Origin: Chthonomonas sp. UBA2387 | GTDB taxonomy: Bacteria; Armatimonadota; Fimbriimonadia; Fimbriimonadales; Fimbriimonadaceae | DNA length: 44,592 nucleotides | Direction: 5' to 3' | Assembly: GCA_002343445.1 (NCBI GenBank) | Contig: DDSP01000024.1 | Location: 1-44,592 of the forward strand | Part shown: piece by piece, positions 1 to 7,245 of the stretch | How positions within the stretch are numbered: the stretch's first letter is position 1 | Layout: every line of letters begins with the position of its first letter | Made by a program: the position numbers and the translations under genes | The notes under the pieces: model-generated | The model's database searches: none | Told to the model about the DNA's origin: nothing | The model's input: only the letters and a program-made list of their open reading frames with translations

Positions 1-56
1 GACAAGTCCGAGATCGGCGCACTTGAACTGTGAATGCCGCCACGAACGCTCCAACT

Positions 57-211
57 TCCGTCTTCCTTCTTCCATTTTCCCAAAGTCTGGGGGGGATGTG
101 AATGTGAATCGTGAATCGTGAACGCGGCCGCCCAATCCGCGTCCTCCGTCTTCCTTCTTCCACTTTCCCAAAGTCTGGGGGGAAGTGAATGTGAATCGTG
201 AATCGTGAACG
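57..211. repeat. Imperfect ~67 bp direct repeat, two copies
   Basis: Two near-identical copies lie at 57-124 and 145-211, with starts 88 bases apart. Each begins with a pyrimidine-rich stretch (TCCGTCTTCCTTCTTCCA), continues through a run of G, and ends with iterated GTGAATC/GTGAATG units. They differ at only a few positions. No ORF or RNA fold explains them. They could be a dispersed intergenic repeat or the edge of a larger array that starts left of the window. Confidence 0.85.
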
Positions 212-487
212 AAACAGCAAGGCGTGAGCAGGTTGTCGTCAGGTTGTCGCAGGTTGGATCGTGCGCCTCCCGGGCCACTTGCCGGCCACCTGCCGACGAC
301 CCCAAAAAACTACCAGCCAGCAGGGATACCGGGATTCCGGACACCCGGTAATGCTGACAGATTGAGCCGTTTCCGCCAGGCCAATGTGAGAGCCAGCGGG
401 CAGCACGGAAGCTCCGCGTGAGAGGGACCAAGTGGTCCAGGCAGCGCCCCGCAGAACCCCGGTCACCGGACCGGACACGGAGGAAAC
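212..487 (+). promoter_or_regulatory. Flagellin upstream region / probable 5' leader
   Basis: No credible gene lies here. Visible structure: three CAGGTTG units at about 229-256; a 7-bp stem TACCGGG/CCCGGTA at 327-333 and 344-350; a GGACC/GGTCC inverted repeat at 425-438; and a strong ribosome binding site (GGAGG, 479-483) just before the flagellin ATG at 488. I could not find a convincing sigma-28 or sigma-70 promoter, so the transcription start is unknown. Confidence 0.45.
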
Positions 488-1915
488 ATGTCGTTTCGTA
501 TCAACACGAACATTTCAGCAATGGGCGCTCTGCGCAACCTGAACTCGACGAACATCGAGGCCAACCGCTCGATCACTCGGCTCTCGACCGGTCTCCGCAT
601 CAACTCTGGCGCGGACGATCCTGCGGGTCTGATCATCTCGGAGACCTTCCGGGCCCAGATCGCCGGCATCGACCAGGCCGTTCGCAACAACCAAGACGCG
701 ATGAACTTCGCGAAGACCGCGGAAGGCGCGCTCAACGAGATCGGCACCCTGCTCAAGGATGCCCGAGCGTTGGCCGTCGCCGGTGCGAACAGCGCGACGT
801 TGAGCGAATCTCAGGTTCAAGCGAACCAGAGCCAGCTCAACTCGATCGCCGAGTCCATCAGCCGCATCGCGCAGCAGACGCAGTTTGGCGGCAAGAAACT
901 GATCGACGGTAGCGCCGGCGTTGTGGCGTCTTCGATCAGTGCGGCCAACGTCAGCTACATCAACTTCGGAGGCACGTTCAACGGTCAGGCCATCACGGCG
1001 GATTCGCTCGTGACGGTCAACGTGACCACGGACGCCGAGCGTGCGAGCCTCACCGGCTCCCGCACGTTCGCACTGGCCACCACGACCATGACAGCGGGCT
1101 CGTTCTCGCTCAACGGCAAGACGTTCACCACGTCGAGCTCCGACACCATCAGCGACGTCGTCGCCAAGATCAACGAGTCCTCGGAAGTCACGGGCGTTAC
1201 CGCTTCGTGGACGGCCGGTGCCGGTGTGGTCCTGACGAGCAAGGCTTATGGCGCCAACGCGGAAGTCAACCTGAACGACGCGAGCGGCGTGCTGCTCTCG
1301 GCGGCGGGCGCGACGTCCGATGCGGGTGTCAACGCGGTCGCCAGCGTCTCCGTCACGGTCGGCGGCTCGGCAGCCACGGTCACGTTCGACCAGGGCTCGG
1401 GCCTCAACCTGCGAGACAGCTATGGCAACACGATCACCATGACTGAGAACGGCAACCTGTTGGCAGCGGCGACTTCGGTCGGCCAGCTCAACGTGGGCAC
1501 CACTCAGTTCCAGATCGGCGCGAACGCGGGTCAGACGGCGGGTCTGTCGCTCGGCAACTTCGCTTCCAGCCAGCTCGGCTCGGGCGTGGTCTCCGGCCTC
1601 AACCTGTCGAACCTCGACATCACGAGCGGCGCGGCGGCAACCCAGGCGATGCAAGTCATCGACAAGGCCATCGAAGAGGTTTCCGGATCGCGAGGCGCGA
1701 TCGGCAACTTCATGCGCAACACGCTTGAGTCGCAGGTCCGAAACCTCGGCGTCGCCAAGGAGAACCTGGCAGCGTCCGAATCGGCCATCCGCGACGCGGA
1801 CGTCGCCGAGGAGATGACGAAGTTCACGAAGCTTCAGATCCTCCAGCAGTCCGGTCTGGCGATGCTGGCGCAAGCCAACAGCGCTCCGCAATCGGTTCTC
1901 TCCCTGCTCCGGTAA
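488..1915 (+). CDS. fliC: Flagellin
   Basis: This is the structural subunit of the flagellar filament, exported by the flagellar type III apparatus. The 475-residue protein has the conserved D0/D1 N-terminus (about 1-145, opening FRINTNISAMGALRNL with the SGLRINSGADDPAGL-type segment) and the matching C-terminal helices (about 390-475, with ESAIRDADVAEEM and ending in SLLR). The central part (about 150-385) is the variable surface domain, rich in Ala, Thr, Ser and Gly. The start is fixed by GGAGG five bases upstream. It is a monocistronic unit closed by a terminator at 1948-1980. No other flagellar gene is in the window, so regulation cannot be inferred beyond the long leader. Confidence 0.97.
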   Translation: MSFRINTNISAMGALRNLNSTNIEANRSITRLSTGLRINSGADDPAGLIISETFRAQIAGIDQAVRNNQDAMNFAKTAEGALNEIGTLLKDARALAVAGANSATLSESQVQANQSQLNSIAESISRIAQQTQFGGKKLIDGSAGVVASSISAANVSYINFGGTFNGQAITADSLVTVNVTTDAERASLTGSRTFALATTTMTAGSFSLNGKTFTTSSSDTISDVVAKINESSEVTGVTASWTAGAGVVLTSKAYGANAEVNLNDASGVLLSAAGATSDAGVNAVASVSVTVGGSAATVTFDQGSGLNLRDSYGNTITMTENGNLLAAATSVGQLNVGTTQFQIGANAGQTAGLSLGNFASSQLGSGVVSGLNLSNLDITSGAAATQAMQVIDKAIEEVSGSRGAIGNFMRNTLESQVRNLGVAKENLAASESAIRDADVAEEMTKFTKLQILQQSGLAMLAQANSAPQSVLSLLR

Positions 1916-1947
1916 CGGCAACGCAAAACGACAAGGTAAATGCTCAA

Positions 1948-1980
1948 CCCCTGGGTTTCGGCCCAGGGGCCTTGTTTTGT
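1948..1980 (+). terminator. Rho-independent terminator of flagellin
   Basis: Perfect 8-bp stem CCCCTGGG (1948-1955) / CCCAGGGG (1962-1969), loop TTTCGG, followed by a T-rich tract (CCTTGTTTTGT). The flanks CAAGG (1933-1937) and CCTTG (1970-1974) can extend the stem. It lies 30 bases past the flagellin stop codon. Confidence 0.9.
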
Positions 1981-2013
1981 TTGGCGGGCCAAATCGTCCA
2001 CACTGGAGGGTCT

Positions 2014-3096
2014 ATGGCCTTCGACCCCGCCCTGTTCCAAGAGAACGAGCGCCTCGACCCCACCGCCAAGCGAGTCCTCCTCGCCGATGTCGGTCCACTC
2101 GATTGCGAGGCGGGCGGTCACCTGCCCAGCGTCGTCGTCGCCTACGAGACGTGGGGCGAACTGAACGCCGACCGATCGAACGCCGTCGTCATCTGCCATG
2201 CGCTGTCGGGCGACTCTCACGCCATCGGCTGGTGGGATCGCATGGTCGGGCCGGGAAAGGCCTTCGACACCGAGAGGTACTTCGTGATCGGGACCAACGC
2301 TCTGGGCGGCTGCCAAGGCACCACCGGCCCCGCTTCGCCGCACCCCGACGGCACGCCCTGGCGGACGCGCTTTCCCATCGTCACCGTGGGCGACATGGTC
2401 GAAGTGCAATACCGCCTTCTCGACCACCTGGGCATCGAGCAGGCCCTGTGCGTCGCAGGCGGCAGCATGGGCGGCATGCAGGCGTTGGAATGGACGCTGC
2501 GCCGGCCGGGCCGGGTTCGCAAGGCGTTTATCACGGCTTCAGCCCGCGCGCACAACGCCATGCAGATCGGGTTCAACGAGGCCGCTCGACAGGCCGTGAT
2601 GCGCGACCCCAAGTGGGCGGAAGGACTTTACGCCGAAGGCGAGGGCCCCGATCAGGGCCTGGCCGTCGCGCGCATCGTGGGACACCTCAGCTACCTGAGC
2701 GAGGCCGCCTTCGATCAGAAGTTCGGGAGACGCCTTCAGGATAAGGATGGCTTCGACTTCCGGCTGGGCGTGGAGTTTCAGGTCGAGAGCTACCTGAGCT
2801 ATCAGGGCGACAAGTTCACCCGGCGGTTCGACGCCAACAGCCTTCTGTACCTGACTCGGGCCATCGACTACTACGAGCGCACGAGCCTGGTTGGGTCGGA
2901 ATCCGAGTACCTGTTCACCAGCTTCACCAGCGACTGGATCTACCCGCCGCACCAGAGCGAGGAACTTCACCAGATGGCACTCGCGGCGGGCCGACCCTCG
3001 GCCTGGCACAACATCGCGTTGCCGATGGGCCACGACGCGTTCCTGCTGGACGGGGTGCACCAGGGCGATCTCGTGCGAGCATTCCTCGAACGGTGA
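2014..3096 (+). CDS. metX: Homoserine O-acetyltransferase (MetX)
   Basis: This enzyme transfers an acetyl group from acetyl-CoA to L-homoserine, the activation step of methionine synthesis in the cytoplasm. The 360-residue alpha/beta hydrolase carries the nucleophile elbow AGGSMGGMQ (Ser151), the NALGGCQGTTGP segment typical of MetX, and a C-terminal GHDAFLLD that supplies the catalytic His. An in-frame ATG exists at 1972, but it falls inside the preceding terminator. ATG 2014 has GGAGGG at 2005-2010 and gives the normal family length. Some MetX-fold enzymes use succinyl-CoA, and this cannot be excluded by reading alone. hutG follows almost immediately. Confidence 0.94.
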   Translation: MAFDPALFQENERLDPTAKRVLLADVGPLDCEAGGHLPSVVVAYETWGELNADRSNAVVICHALSGDSHAIGWWDRMVGPGKAFDTERYFVIGTNALGGCQGTTGPASPHPDGTPWRTRFPIVTVGDMVEVQYRLLDHLGIEQALCVAGGSMGGMQALEWTLRRPGRVRKAFITASARAHNAMQIGFNEAARQAVMRDPKWAEGLYAEGEGPDQGLAVARIVGHLSYLSEAAFDQKFGRRLQDKDGFDFRLGVEFQVESYLSYQGDKFTRRFDANSLLYLTRAIDYYERTSLVGSESEYLFTSFTSDWIYPPHQSEELHQMALAAGRPSAWHNIALPMGHDAFLLDGVHQGDLVRAFLER

Positions 3097-3102
3097 GGAG
3101 CG

Positions 3103-3996
3103 ATGTATGATGGAGCCGTGACGCCGCGCGAAGACCCCCAGTGGCCCCGAGCCTCCCACTGGCTCGCCCAGGGGCGAAAAGGCTCGCCGGTGACCGTGCT
3201 CGGCGTGCCGATCAACCGTTCGGTGACGCCCGGGCGCTACGATCTCGGGCCGCAAGCCATCCGGCAGTCGCTGGCGCGCTACTCGCTTTGGCCCGGAGAC
3301 GGCTTGCCCCTCACTGAGTGTTGGGATGCGGGCGACGTCGTCTTGCCCGAGGATGACGCCGATGGGGAAGTCGCCGCGATCGAAGAGGCCGTCGCCTCTC
3401 TGGGCGTTGGCGAGCGGCTGGTGTTGTTCGGCGGCGACAACGGCCTGACTCGGGGCGCGGTGCGTGGACTGGCTCGGGCCCGACGCGTCGCTCTCGAACG
3501 CGTTGGAGTCATCACGTTGGACGCCCATTTCGACTTGCGCTCGACCGAAGGCGGGCCGATGAACGGCAACCCGATTCGGGGCCTGCTGGAAGACGGCCTG
3601 CCGGGCCGGAACGTCGTGCAGGTGGGCATCCAGCCGTTCGCCAACTCGCCCGCCTACGCTGCGGTCGCCAAGGATTCGGGCATCCACGTCGTCCGAGCCG
3701 AAGACATGAGTCTGGCCGAGGGGGTCGTTCGGGGCCTCGCGTCGCTGGCGGCGCGGGTGGATTGGATCTACGCGGACATTGACCTCGACGTGATGGATCG
3801 AGCGTTTGCGCCCGGATGCCCGGGCAGCCGACCCGGCGGGGCAAGCCCTCGCGAGTTGTTGCAGGCCGTCGCGCACCTGAAGAGGCATCCGCAGGTGGTC
3901 GCGTTGGACCTCGTCGAGTTGGACCCCTCGAAGGACATCAACGACGCGACGGCGTTGGCTGCGGCGCGGGTCTTCTTGGAGATCGTGTCGCCGTGA
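3103..3996 (+). CDS. hutG: Formimidoylglutamase-like ureohydrolase (HutG)
   Basis: Arginase/agmatinase-fold hydrolase; its position before hutI indicates formiminoglutamate hydrolysis to glutamate and formamide, the last step of one histidine degradation route. Visible metal motifs are GGDN (110-113), DAHFD (140-144) and DIDLD (225-229) followed by AFAPG. The usual GGDH histidine is Asn113. The start is ambiguous. ATG 3103 has GAGGAG only two bases before it. GTG 3118 lies six bases after a TATGAT hexamer (3106-3111), as in other leaderless-type genes of this window, and would remove five residues. The stop codon overlaps the hutI GTG. A guanidinase-type substrate is the main alternative. Confidence 0.85.
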   Translation: MYDGAVTPREDPQWPRASHWLAQGRKGSPVTVLGVPINRSVTPGRYDLGPQAIRQSLARYSLWPGDGLPLTECWDAGDVVLPEDDADGEVAAIEEAVASLGVGERLVLFGGDNGLTRGAVRGLARARRVALERVGVITLDAHFDLRSTEGGPMNGNPIRGLLEDGLPGRNVVQVGIQPFANSPAYAAVAKDSGIHVVRAEDMSLAEGVVRGLASLAARVDWIYADIDLDVMDRAFAPGCPGSRPGGASPRELLQAVAHLKRHPQVVALDLVELDPSKDINDATALAAARVFLEIVSP

Positions 3997-5231
3997 GGCC
4001 GTTGGTCGTCGGGAACTGCTCCCAAATCGTGACGATGCAGGGGCCGCAACGCGCCCGAGTGGGTCCCGAGATGAGCGAGATCGGCCTGATCCACGATGCG
4101 GCGATGGTCGTTCGGGACGGCAAGGTGGAAGCGGTCGGTCCACGCGACGAGATCGAGTGGCTCGCACCCTCCGATGCCGAGTACCACGATGCCGGGGGGC
4201 GGCTGGTTACGCCCGGTCTGGTGGACGCCCACACCCACTTGGTGTTTGGCGGCGACCGTCTGGACGACTTCGAGGCGCGAAGCCAAGGGAAGACCTACGC
4301 CGAGATCGCGACCGCCGGTGGGGGCATTTGGCGGACCGTGGCGGCGACCCGTCCTCTGTCTACCGAAGACCTTGCGAGCCAAGCTGCGAAACACTTCGAT
4401 CTTCTTAGGCGGCACGGCACGACGGTAGCCGAATCAAAAACGGGTTACGCCTTGGACAGGGATGGCGAACTGCGCAGTCTGCGGGCCTTGCAGACTTTGC
4501 GTCCTCGGGTTGTGCCGACGTTGCTCGCTGCCCATGCCTACCCCAAGGACCAAGACCCCCAAGCCTATCTCGACATGGTTTGCGACGAACTCGTGCCCTT
4601 GGCGGCGCGCGCGGGGCTCGCGCGGGACGTGGACATCTTCGTCGAAGAAGGCTACTTTTCGCACGAGGACGCCGAGCGCTTGGCCATGGCGGCGCGGGCG
4701 CACGGGCTCGGGCTGCGGATGCACGTGGACCAACTGGCGGATTCGGGCGGGGCGGGCTTGGCGGCACGCCTGGGTGCCCGGACGGCGGACCACTTGGAGC
4801 ACACGGGCGCAGACGGCATCGCCGCTCTCGCCGAAGCGGGCGTGACGCCGGTGTTGCTGCCCGGTTCGGTTTGGGGGCTGGGCCTATCCCGCTACCCGTT
4901 GGGCCGGGAGATGGTGGACGCGGGGCTGCCCGTCGTGCTGGCGACCGATTTCAACCCGGGTTCGTCGCCCGTGCCTTCTCTGCTGTTCTGCATGGCGCTC
5001 GCGTGCCGCCTCATGCGGATGACTCCCGCCGAGTGCCTGACGGCGGTTACCGTGAACGCAGCGGCTACATTGGGCTTGGAAACGTCGCATGGCGCGCTCA
5101 TGCCCGGTATGGCGGCGGACTTCGTGGTCTGGGAGGCGGAGGACTATCGAGAGTTGGCGTTTTGGCCGGATGTTGCCCGACCGGCCAACAATCCGATCGT
5201 TGCCAACGAGTCGTGTCCTTCAGAGCCTTGA
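3993..5231 (+). CDS. hutI: Imidazolonepropionase (HutI)
   Basis: Hydrolyses 4-imidazolone-5-propanoate to N-formimino-L-glutamate, which is the substrate of the upstream HutG. The 412-residue amidohydrolase has the metal-binding DAHTH motif (His80, His82 from the GTG start), the HutI-specific stretch VFGGDRLDDFEARS, and TAGGGIWRTVAATR. The start is GTG 3993, which shares GTGA with the hutG stop codon and suggests translational coupling. The open frame extends upstream, but that extension would lie inside hutG. hutH and hutU are not in the window. Confidence 0.94.
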   Translation: MRPLVVGNCSQIVTMQGPQRARVGPEMSEIGLIHDAAMVVRDGKVEAVGPRDEIEWLAPSDAEYHDAGGRLVTPGLVDAHTHLVFGGDRLDDFEARSQGKTYAEIATAGGGIWRTVAATRPLSTEDLASQAAKHFDLLRRHGTTVAESKTGYALDRDGELRSLRALQTLRPRVVPTLLAAHAYPKDQDPQAYLDMVCDELVPLAARAGLARDVDIFVEEGYFSHEDAERLAMAARAHGLGLRMHVDQLADSGGAGLAARLGARTADHLEHTGADGIAALAEAGVTPVLLPGSVWGLGLSRYPLGREMVDAGLPVVLATDFNPGSSPVPSLLFCMALACRLMRMTPAECLTAVTVNAAATLGLETSHGALMPGMAADFVVWEAEDYRELAFWPDVARPANNPIVANESCPSEP

Positions 5232-5257
5232 CAGAATTGGCGACAGCACGGTACAAT
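5228..5257 (+). promoter_or_regulatory. Consensus sigma-70-type promoter of the DUF2971 gene
   Basis: TTGACA (5228-5233), an 18-base spacer and TACAAT (5252-5257). The -35 box contains the hutI stop codon. The -10 box ends nine bases before ATG 5267, so transcription should begin within a few bases of the start codon. Confidence 0.8.
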
Positions 5258-5266
5258 CACACCAGT

Positions 5267-6001
5267 ATGAAGTTGCTAAAGTTTCGCTCGCTTGGTTCAT
5301 GCCAAGATCTAGATCGCGCTAAGGCGATTCTTGAATCTGGGATGTTTTGGTTTTCAAGATATTGGGAGTTGAATGATCCCATGGAGGGTGTTTACCGGTT
5401 CAAGAAGGATAGCCTATCGCTTGAAGCCATCAGGGGGATTTACGATCAGAAAGCAGTCCTTTACCTATGTTCATTCTCGAATATAGATGCTCTCAAAGAG
5501 GTTCTACTTTGGGGCCATTATGCAAACGGTTTTAAAGGTATTGCCATAGAAGTTGAGCTAGGGGATGATTGGATATCCGGTAATGCAAGCCAATGCGTAG
5601 ATCGCGAATGCAGGCCGGTAGAATACATGGACAATGTGCCATGTTTCGGCGGAGGCGCTGAAAACGCTGAAGGTGATCCTAAGTTATTGGCGCGCCGTAT
5701 CTTGACTTCAAAGCTAAAGCCGTGGAGTTACGAGCAGGAATACCGCTTGTTCGTGAATGGTGGTGTTGAGGCAGACTGCACTGGTCGGCTTGAGAATGTC
5801 GGCAAGGTTGTTAAGGTATATTGCGGAAATCCATATGCAGATACCGTTAATGCGAAGTCTGTGGAAGGTCATGAACCCCTCCGTGGCTTCCGGTGTAGGG
5901 TGGAGTCGATAAGGAAGGTGTGTGAGGCGAATGGGATTGGGTTTGAGTTTGTGCGAGTGAACGGAGCATTGGTCACACCTGACCCACAAGGAAACAATTG
6001 A
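5267..6001 (+). CDS. DUF2971 family protein, likely acquired
   Basis: The 244-residue protein resembles the DUF2971 family. It opens MKLLKFRSL, has the FWFSRYWELNDPMEG segment (about 27-41), a cysteine-containing LYLCSFS (about 66-72), LLWGHYANGFKGIAIE (about 81-96), and KPWSYEQEYRLF (about 149-160). The biochemical role of the family is not established. The gene is visibly richer in A+T than its neighbours and uses codons such as AAA, TTT and ATA that are rare around it, which suggests horizontal transfer. It has its own near-consensus promoter. No mobile-element genes flank it. Family assignment is by recall of the motif pattern. Confidence 0.75.
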   Translation: MKLLKFRSLGSCQDLDRAKAILESGMFWFSRYWELNDPMEGVYRFKKDSLSLEAIRGIYDQKAVLYLCSFSNIDALKEVLLWGHYANGFKGIAIEVELGDDWISGNASQCVDRECRPVEYMDNVPCFGGGAENAEGDPKLLARRILTSKLKPWSYEQEYRLFVNGGVEADCTGRLENVGKVVKVYCGNPYADTVNAKSVEGHEPLRGFRCRVESIRKVCEANGIGFEFVRVNGALVTPDPQGNN

Positions 6002-6155
6002 TCCTAGTGCATGTTCGACAGCCTTGATTTCGGTTCACGTTGCCTCCGAAAGGCTTCTATGGCATCATATGTGGAGTTCCATGGTTTGGCGGAGAACTTT
6101 TGAGATGTGAGGTGGCCATTGTGCGCCATTCTGGTGAATCCGACACGAATCGGGG
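6002..6155 (+). other. Intergenic region, no gene seen
   Basis: This gap keeps the lower GC content of the DUF2971 gene for roughly its first 100 bases and then returns to the local composition. No hairpin with a T tract and no ORF worth calling was found. Confidence 0.5.
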
Positions 6156-6161
6156 TAAAAC
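6156..6161 (+). promoter_or_regulatory. -10 element of the sugar-binding lipoprotein gene
   Basis: TAAAAC at 6156-6161 ends six bases before GTG 6168. No ribosome binding site is present in that space, and no good -35 is seen. The spacing predicts a leaderless mRNA. Confidence 0.5.
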
Positions 6162-6167
6162 CGCGTT

Positions 6168-7160
6168 GTGAACAAAGGTGTTTGGACGATGGCGGCAGCC
6201 GCGCTTGCGGCCCTGATGGTGTTTGGCTGTCAGCAGGGCGGCGGAGCGGCCGAGGGCAAAGAAACCTCGGACAATAAGCTGCGCATCGCCGTGATCCCCA
6301 AGGGCTCGACCCACGAGTTCTGGAAGTCCGTGCAAGCCGGGGCCAGCGAAGCGGGTTCGGAACTCGGCGTGGAGGTCATCTGGAAGGGCCCCATGAAGGA
6401 GGACGATCGCGAGGACCAGATCAAGGTCGTCGAGGACTTCGTGGCGCAGGGCGTGGACGGCATCGTGCTGGCGCCGCTCGACGACACGGCCCTTCGCATC
6501 CCCGTCACCCAGGCGCAAGGCGCGAACATCCCCGTCCTGATCATCGACTCGGGACTCAAGGACGTGGACACCGTCAGCTTCGTGGCCACGGACAACTTTG
6601 AGGCCGGGAAGAGCGCCGGGCAGAAGATGCTCGACCTGTTGCCCAACGGCGGCCGGCTGCTGGTGCTGCGCTACCAAGAGGGTTCGGCCAGCACCCACGA
6701 ACGCGAAGAGGGCTTCCTGTCGGTCGTCAAGGGCGTCTCCAAGGTCGCGATCGTCAGCGACAACCAGTACGCGGGGGCGACCACCGAAACCGCGCAGGCG
6801 GCCAGCGAGCGCCTGATCGAGCGGTTCCGCGAAGGCTCGGGCGTGGGCTTCGATGCCGTGTATTGCCCCAACGAGAGCAGCACGTTCGGCATGCTCCGTG
6901 CGTTGCAGGACGCGGGGCTGGCGGGCAAGGTGCGCTTCGTAGGCTTCGATTCGTCCACCAAGCTGGTTGAGGGGCTGGAAAAGGGCGAAATTGATGCGCT
7001 CGTGGTCCAGAACCCGTTCCTGATGGGCAAGATCGGCGTGGAGACGATGGTCAAGCACCTGAAGAAGGAGTCGGTCGAGAAGCGAGTGGATACGGGTGCG
7101 AAGGTGGTTGACAAGGCCAACATGACCGACCCCGAGATCGCGCGGCTGATCGGTCGCTAG
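6168..7160 (+). CDS. Sugar ABC transporter substrate-binding lipoprotein
   Basis: Periplasmic-binding-protein type 1 fold, 330 residues, of the ribose/galactose-binding class. A lipoprotein signal ends in LMVFGC (Cys21), so the mature protein is probably membrane-anchored. The body shows the family landmarks: PKGSTHEFWKSVQAGA (about 44-59), VDGIVLAPLDD (about 101-111), ATDNFEAGKSAG (about 140-151) and a C-terminal FVGFDSS segment. No permease or ATPase gene adjoins it, so it is an orphan here and its partners must be elsewhere. The convergent neighbour encodes a D-lyxose-isomerase domain, which makes a pentose or hexose ligand plausible, but this is inference. GTG start; leaderless-type promoter. 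Confidence 0.9.
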   Translation: MNKGVWTMAAAALAALMVFGCQQGGGAAEGKETSDNKLRIAVIPKGSTHEFWKSVQAGASEAGSELGVEVIWKGPMKEDDREDQIKVVEDFVAQGVDGIVLAPLDDTALRIPVTQAQGANIPVLIIDSGLKDVDTVSFVATDNFEAGKSAGQKMLDLLPNGGRLLVLRYQEGSASTHEREEGFLSVVKGVSKVAIVSDNQYAGATTETAQAASERLIERFREGSGVGFDAVYCPNESSTFGMLRALQDAGLAGKVRFVGFDSSTKLVEGLEKGEIDALVVQNPFLMGKIGVETMVKHLKKESVEKRVDTGAKVVDKANMTDPEIARLIGR

Positions 7161-7183
7161 CCGACCCGTTCGCCTGCCCTGGA

Positions 7184-7233
7184 GGGACCCGCTCCGTCGG
7201 GTCCCAGAATGGGGTCACAACGGCGTGTGACCC
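7184..7233. terminator. Two hairpins between convergent genes
   Basis: Hairpin 1 is GGGACCCG (7184-7191) / CGGGTCCC (7198-7205). Hairpin 2 is GGGTCACA (7212-7219) / TGTGACCC (7226-7233). Both are perfect 8-bp stems and lie between the stop codons of the binding-protein gene (+) and the galE fusion (-). Neither has a clear T tract, so they may act as transcript-end or RNA-protecting structures. TGGAGGG (7180-7186) can also pair with CCCTCCA (7231-7237) as an alternative fold. Confidence 0.6.
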
Positions 7234-7245
7234 TCCAGGTCCGGC

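Noticed and set aside
57..211. Repeat pair as a CRISPR array
   Set aside because: Only two units, each about 67 bp with a spacer of about 20 bases, and no cas genes in the window.
515..1921. 468-residue minus-strand frame opposite flagellin
   Set aside because: Flagellin is unmistakable on the plus strand; the antisense frame is Arg/Asp/Val-rich filler caused by GC-biased codons.
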